A DNA stretch of 28,210 bases from Caryophanales bacterium UBA7476 (lineage in GTDB: Bacteria > Bacillota_I > Bacilli_A > RF39 > UBA660), in the NCBI GenBank assembly GCA_002477275.1, contig DLOU01000013.1:544-28753 (forward strand). Reading direction: 5' to 3'. The position numbers and the translations under genes are program-made. Below the pieces are notes generated by a model, which did no database searches, had not been told where the DNA came from, and saw only the letters and a program-made list of their open reading frames with translations. Below, piece after piece: positions 24,332 through 28,210 of this stretch (positions are counted from its first letter, which is position 1; the number at the start of each line of letters is the position of its first letter).

Positions 24332-26382
24332 GTATATTACAAACTATTAAAACTATTATAAGGGTGGTGTTATATTTAAGATTATCTGATGAAGATAAAA
24401 ACAAACTATCAAAAGAAGAATTATCACAAAGTATTAAGAATCAAGAAATAATGTTAAGGGATTATGCTGAAGAACAAGGCTGGGAAGTTGTTGGTGTTTA
24501 TAATGATGATGATTGGTCTGGATCTGACGCTACAAGGCCTGATTTTAACAGAATGATTGAAGAATGTAAAAACGGTAATGTTGATATTGTTTTATGCAAA
24601 ACGCAAGCTAGATTTGCTCGTGATATGGAACTTGTAGAAAAGTACGTTCATAACTTATTTCACGAATGGAATGTAAGATTTATAACAGTAGTTGATAGAA
24701 TTGATAATGCTAGAAAAGAAACTAAAAAGACAAGTCAAATTCTAGGATTAACGGATCAATGGTATTTAGAAGATACATCTTTAAATATTCGTGAAACATT
24801 AAAGTCAAAAAGAAAAGACGGTCAACTTACTTCAAGTTTTGCAACTTATGGTTATATGAAAGATCCAGAAAATAAAAATCATTTAATAATTGATCCTATA
24901 TCCGCTGAAGTTATTAAAAGAATTTATGATGAGTATTTGTCAGGAACTGGACTTGATAAAATCGCAAGAAGATTAAATGAAGATAAAATATTAAGTCCTT
25001 ATGAATACAAATTACTTAATGGTAGTAAATTGAAAATACCAGTAATTAAGGATTATGTAAATTATGGATATATTGAGAAAACTGGTACTTATATGTTAGA
25101 TGTAAGTTTTACTAATAAGGAAGAATATATCTTAAAAGATTTAGTAAGTTTTAATTACATAACTACTGATATGAAAAGCTTTAATAATAAATGTGATATT
25201 GTATTAAAGAAATACACTAATAATAGAACAAAAATATATTATAGTGAAAATGATAATATTGATATTAATAACTTTAATATAGATGATTGTATTTTATTAA
25301 ATGAAAATGATGTTATACCAAAGACAGCTAAAGTGATTATTTCATATACCAAAGAACTTGATCGTACTCACACTATTAATTATCAGTTTGAAATTACTCT
25401 AAAAGAAAACAGAGAACACGAAGATTATTATATAAATATCTGTGGTAAAGCAACAGATGAAATAAAAAAATCAGACTTTATTCATAATATAAGAAAAAAG
25501 TTTAAGTGGTCTAGTTCTACTATTAGAACATTACTTACTGATGAAGTTTATATAGGTAATATGGTACAATTCAAATCAACAACAGTTAGCTACAAAAATC
25601 ACACGGTGGTATGGAATGATGATGAAACAAGAATTAGAAAGGATAATACACACGAGCCAATCATTGCTAAAGATATATGGTACACAGTTCAAGAAAGATT
25701 AGAAAATACCGCTAGAAGTTGCAAAGGTGGTACAGTACACCCACTATGTAATAAAGTGTATTGTTCTAATTGCAATCAAATATTTACCAAAACAGGTAAT
25801 CGTAGATCTGACGGTACTGGATATTTATGTTGTAAAGATAAAAAGACAAACTGGTCTAATTGTGATAATAAAGCTTCTATTAGAGAAGATCAACTACATC
25901 AATTCATACTAGAAAAAATGAATGAAATGTTAAAGAAATTTTATGAAGAAGATGATCTTAAAGAAATGCAAAACGAAGTAATAGAACAAGATTTATACAA
26001 AGATAAATTAAATTCATTAGAAAAAGAATTACAAAGTATTAATAAGGAATTACAAGGTAAAAGTACATATTTTCAAAAGCTATATGAAGATCGTACAAAT
26101 GGGATACTTCCAGAAAAAGAGTTTTTAATATTAATGAATAAGTATAAAGATGATAACGAAAAGTTAGAAGAACGACAAAAAATAGTGAAGAAAGAAATAT
26201 CATCTACACTAGCAAAAAAAGAAACGGTAAAAACTAAAAAGAATATCTTTAAAAAGTACAGACATATAGAAGAATTATCTATTGAAATTGTTGAAGATTT
26301 TATTGATAAAATTCTCATAGGAAGCTATGATGAAACAACAAATTCAAGGGATATTAAAATAATATGGAACTTTACCATTTAA
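24328..26382 (+). CDS. Large serine recombinase (integrase/excisionase of the element)
   Basis: This 684-residue protein catalyses integration between attP and attB. The N-terminal resolvase domain (about 10-155) has the nucleophile in VVLYLRLSDED (Ser20), QNQ-like contacts (SQSIKNQE) and CKTQARFARD with the catalytic arginines. A recombinase domain follows (about 170-300: FATYGYMKDPENK, IKRIYDEYLSGTGLDKIARR). There is a long middle insertion (about 240-390), then a zinc ribbon (about 470-515, CSNCNQ ... YLCCKDKKTNWSNCDN) and a C-terminal coiled coil (about 545-640). The coiled coil controls direction in this family. The gene ends 33 bp before attR, as is usual. The start follows AAGGAAGTG and overlaps the leader ORF. 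Confidence 0.9.
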   Translation: MSILQTIKTIIRVVLYLRLSDEDKNKLSKEELSQSIKNQEIMLRDYAEEQGWEVVGVYNDDDWSGSDATRPDFNRMIEECKNGNVDIVLCKTQARFARDMELVEKYVHNLFHEWNVRFITVVDRIDNARKETKKTSQILGLTDQWYLEDTSLNIRETLKSKRKDGQLTSSFATYGYMKDPENKNHLIIDPISAEVIKRIYDEYLSGTGLDKIARRLNEDKILSPYEYKLLNGSKLKIPVIKDYVNYGYIEKTGTYMLDVSFTNKEEYILKDLVSFNYITTDMKSFNNKCDIVLKKYTNNRTKIYYSENDNIDINNFNIDDCILLNENDVIPKTAKVIISYTKELDRTHTINYQFEITLKENREHEDYYINICGKATDEIKKSDFIHNIRKKFKWSSSTIRTLLTDEVYIGNMVQFKSTTVSYKNHTVVWNDDETRIRKDNTHEPIIAKDIWYTVQERLENTARSCKGGTVHPLCNKVYCSNCNQIFTKTGNRRSDGTGYLCCKDKKTNWSNCDNKASIREDQLHQFILEKMNEMLKKFYEEDDLKEMQNEVIEQDLYKDKLNSLEKELQSINKELQGKSTYFQKLYEDRTNGILPEKEFLILMNKYKDDNEKLEERQKIVKKEISSTLAKKETVKTKKNIFKKYRHIEELSIEIVEDFIDKILIGSYDETTNSRDIKIIWNFTI

Positions 26383-26398
26383 AAATATATATAGATGA

Positions 26399-26430
26399 TT
26401 TATTACATCGGGCAGTTCGTCCAGCTCTAC
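26399..26430 (+). other. attR
   Basis: Element arm TTTATTACATCGGGC (from 26398), then AGTTC (26414-26418) and host sequence GTCCAGCTCTACC. Predicted crossover at GT (26415-26416). Confidence 0.75.
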
Positions 26431-27059
26431 CTTATTCTTCTATCTCTACAAACATAGTGAGAGGTAGCTCTGGAATTAAGGAAATTCTTTATGGTGAATA
26501 TCCACAGTGGGTAATTGATGAAAGCTATTCTCGTGAAGTAGAAAGAGCATATAATAGTGAAAATATAAAAACAACTGGAAAAAGTTATACGACTGATTCA
26601 GTTGACTTCCAAGATTATGATAAAAGTTTTAAACCAAGAAGTCATATTGAATATGAATATAATGGAGAAAAATTTATTCGTTTTGTTGGCGATTTAAACT
26701 GTAATGGAAAAGTCTTGTCTGATGGTAGAATAATTAAATCAAGAAATGTATATTGGGTCCGTGTTGAACCAATAATTTGGTTAGTTGATGAAAGAGCAAA
26801 TATAGCCTTTTCAAAGTATATATTAGCGTCAGGATTGCAATTTAATAATACAAACTACTATGGATATTTTGAAAATACCGATATCAAAAGATTTATGGAT
26901 GATTATCTATCAAAAGAGATAATAGTTAATGCTAATACACTTAATACAGGAGTGAATATAAAAACAAATAGTACTGATAATATTGATGACATATTTACAG
27001 AAGCAATAAATAGAATGAATGAAATAAATGGTGCTCCAAAAACTAAGATATTAAAATAG
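26417..27059 (+). pseudogene. 3' part of the split DUF6273-like gene, with the shared tail
   Basis: This is the remainder of the gene begun at 8016. The in-frame upstream codons (26364-26416) are element DNA read by chance, starting inside the recombinase gene. The segment begins VRPALPYSSI and continues with a C-terminal domain of about 150 residues: EILYGEYPQWV, HIEYEYNGEKFIRFVGDLNC, YWVRVEPIIWLVDERANIAF. It ends DNIDDIFTEAINRMNEIN-GAPKTKILK. The pattern YW-VEPI-W and SK--L-SG-QF also occurs in the intact neighbour. Excision of the element would restore a 307-residue protein. No promoter or ribosome site for this half is visible. Confidence 0.8.
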
Positions 27060-27082
27060 AGGAGTGATTACATGTTAGATTT
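26999..27082 (+). repeat. Gene-boundary repeat, copy 2
   Basis: Counterpart of 7945-8026: tail codons, AGAGGAGTGATTACATG, and the start MLDFTLPS of the next gene. See copy 1 for the comparison. Confidence 0.7.
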
Positions 27083-27992
27083 TACATTACCAAGTAGAGA
27101 AGAACTTGAAGGAGAAGATAGATTAGAAGTAATTAGAAAGGTTGGCCCAAAAGCAGCTGTAACAGACTATGCAATCCTTTTAGGTTGTTATGTAAGAGAT
27201 GAGCATCTTGATAACGAGCCTAATACCTTAGAAAATAGAACTGCAACATATTGGACAAGAACCGGTTTTTCTTTTAGCATGGGAACAGGTGCTTATTTTA
27301 TGTATGATGGAGGATGGACTAATCAGATAGAACCAGAAATAAGGTTTTATGGTGGAAGACCAATGGTTGATTACTCTGAAATTGAGGAATATGTAACAAA
27401 ACAAAAAATAAATAAATATGGGGTACTAGAAGTAGAGTATGGAGAGTATCCTGGAATGCTTGCTGATAGTACGGTATCAAAACAATTAGAAAAACTATAT
27501 GAAGATAAGATTCTAACAAGAACAAAAAAGAAATATACATGTGATAGAACAAAGTGGCAAGATAAAGACAAAGGTTTTTCAGAAAAAAAAATAATTGAAT
27601 ATGAATACAATAGAGAAAAATATATTCGTTTTGTAGCAACTTCAAATAGTAATGGACTTATTCTATCTAATGGAGAAGAAGCAAAAGAAGACAAAGCATA
27701 CTGGATAAAAGTTGAGCCAATAGTTTGGTATGTATATGAAGAAACAGATATGGCATTTTCTAAAAAAGTACTTTTTTCTGGAATACAATATGATGAATAT
27801 AAAAAATATAGTGGAAGTTTTTTAAGTACAAATATGAAGAGATTTTTAGATAAATGTTTTTCAAAAGAAATAATTCCTACAAAAGTATATAAAAAATCTG
27901 AAGATGGCATTGATTCAATATTTGAAGAAGCAATAGAACAAGTAGATAAAATAAATAATAAAGTAAAAATTAAAAATAAATCATTATTTTAA
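27072..27992 (+). CDS. Intact DUF6273/C-type-lectin-like protein with a C-terminal YW-VEPI-W domain
   Basis: This 306-residue paralogue of the split gene begins MLDFTLPSREELEGEDRLEV. The N-terminal domain (1-110) has VTDYAILLGCYV, YWTRTG and GGRPMVDYSEI where the paralogue has GWWWTKT and GGVRPALPYSSI, so the RPxL motif is partly lost. The second domain (about 115-275) has LEVEYGEYPGML, IIEYEYNREKYIRFVATSNS and YWIKVEPIVWYVYEETDMAF. The tail (DGIDSIFEEAIEQVDKINNK) keeps the pattern of the shared tail but has diverged. No signal peptide is seen. The fold suggests ligand or protein binding; the function is unknown. AGAGGAGTGAT precedes the ATG. Confidence 0.7.
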   Translation: MLDFTLPSREELEGEDRLEVIRKVGPKAAVTDYAILLGCYVRDEHLDNEPNTLENRTATYWTRTGFSFSMGTGAYFMYDGGWTNQIEPEIRFYGGRPMVDYSEIEEYVTKQKINKYGVLEVEYGEYPGMLADSTVSKQLEKLYEDKILTRTKKKYTCDRTKWQDKDKGFSEKKIIEYEYNREKYIRFVATSNSNGLILSNGEEAKEDKAYWIKVEPIVWYVYEETDMAFSKKVLFSGIQYDEYKKYSGSFLSTNMKRFLDKCFSKEIIPTKVYKKSEDGIDSIFEEAIEQVDKINNKVKIKNKSLF

Positions 27993-28003
27993 AAGTAGGA
28001 AAA

Positions 28004-28115
28004 ATGTTAGATTTAATACTTTTATTAAAAAATCAAAAATTAGTGGGATAATAGTTTTAAATATTAAAAAATGAATGAAATAAGAAATAATACAAAAGTA
28101 AAGGTACTAAAATAG
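28004..28115 (+). pseudogene. Remnant of another family member (ends only)
   Basis: ATG at 28004 opens MLDLILLLKNQKLVG and then a stop, clearly the family N-terminus. At 28071-28115 comes MNEIRNNTKVKVLK and a stop, the family tail. The roughly 270 codons between have been deleted, which shows that the cassettes are gained and lost. No ribosome site is left in front of the first ATG except a weak GTAGGAAAA. Confidence 0.65.
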
Positions 28116-28125
28116 GAGGGGTTAG

Positions 28126-28210
28126 ATGATAAATTTAGAGCTTCCATCAAAAGAGCAAATAGTTGGATTAGCAGTTTTTCATAATAATCCAAAACTTTCT
28201 TCCATAGTAA
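28126..28210 (+). CDS. Start of a further DUF6273-like family member (cut by window end)
   Basis: TAGGAGGGG precedes ATG at 28126. The 28 visible codons, MINLELPSKEQIVGLAVFHN and then NPKLSSIV, match the family N-terminus (MLDLTLLSEEQIFG / MLDFTLPSREELEG). The array therefore continues beyond the window. Confidence 0.65.
   Translation, partial: MINLELPSKEQIVGLAVFHNNPKLSSIV

Larger units (their letters stand above)
8296..26416 (+). mobile_element. Integrated conjugative/mobilizable element, about 18.1 kb, serine-recombinase type
   Basis: The element interrupts a DUF6273-like gene. The two junctions share AGTTC (8294-8298 and 26414-26418), and joining host halves there restores the gene in frame. 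The reconstructed attP (element ends joined) has arms TTTATTACATCGGG and CTCGATAAAATAAA around CAGTTC. One arm matches the complement of the other at 11 of 14 positions, and the GT dinucleotide is at the centre, as expected for large serine recombinases. Contents: recombinase at the right end, relaxase, coupling protein, VirB4, M23 peptidase, oriT-like region, DNA methyltransferase, ArdC/LtrC-like protein and a leftward cargo operon. VirB6/VirB8-type genes are absent and VirB4 is truncated, so it is likely a decayed ICE that might still be mobilized. Confidence 0.85.

Noticed and set aside
26364..26416. ATG at 26364 as the start of a complete gene
   Set aside because: It lies inside the recombinase gene and reads element DNA up to attR. 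The rest is the 3' half of the gene split at 8296.
8016..28210. Diversity-generating retroelement acting on the lectin-like genes
   Set aside because: DUF6273/C-type-lectin folds can be such targets, but no reverse transcriptase or template repeat is present in the window.

Overview
The window is very AT-rich DNA with strong AGGAGG/GGGGG-type Shine-Dalgarno sites and TGA used as a stop. It fits a low-GC member of the Bacillota (Firmicutes), probably an uncultivated gut-type bacterium. I cannot name a species from sequence alone. No rRNA, tRNA or CRISPR array was seen.

Layout. (1) 1-479: one end of an IS3-family insertion sequence, with orfA complete and orfB cut by the window edge. (2) 515-3118: a leftward gene for a large HEXXH zincin-like protein and a rightward unknown gene ending at a good terminator. 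(3) 3221-8306 and 26417-28210: a rightward accessory locus. It encodes a vWA (MIDAS) protein with a long Ser/Glu/Lys-rich repeat region, currently broken by a one-base insertion. A translationally coupled MoxR-type AAA+ ATPase and an ankyrin-like protein follow. Then comes a tandem family of DUF6273/C-type-lectin-like proteins: one split, one intact, one remnant, and one running off the window. The ankyrin protein and the lectin-like proteins share a C-terminal tail (EAINRMNEIN...APKTKVLK).

(4) 8296-26416: an 18.1-kb conjugative or mobilizable element inserted in one of the lectin-like genes. Joining the two host halves at a shared AGTTC restores an exact in-frame 307-codon gene. The matching element ends form a strongly dyad-symmetric attP, as expected for the large serine recombinase encoded at its right end. 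The element has a leftward cargo operon: guanylate-kinase-like fragment, FemAB, nucleotide-kinase/methyltransferase fusion, HAM1/RdgB, DegT-like PLP enzyme, and an unknown. It also has a rightward transfer module: truncated VirB4, M23 peptidase, an oriT with an ATCCTG|C nick-like site, RHH proteins, MOBP-type relaxase, VirD4/TraG, C5-methyltransferase, an ArdC/LtrC-like protein and small unknowns.

The cargo operon and the VirB4 gene have both lost their 5' parts at one point near 13360. One internal deletion between two divergent operons explains this, so the copy is probably not self-transmissible, although oriT, relaxase, coupling protein and recombinase look intact. Several element genes have SD sites at near-constant spacing, and two or three of them appear to start with ATA.

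Best candidates for new biology are the MoxR-vWA locus with its shared-tail panel of putative ligand-binding proteins, and the nucleotide-themed cargo operon.
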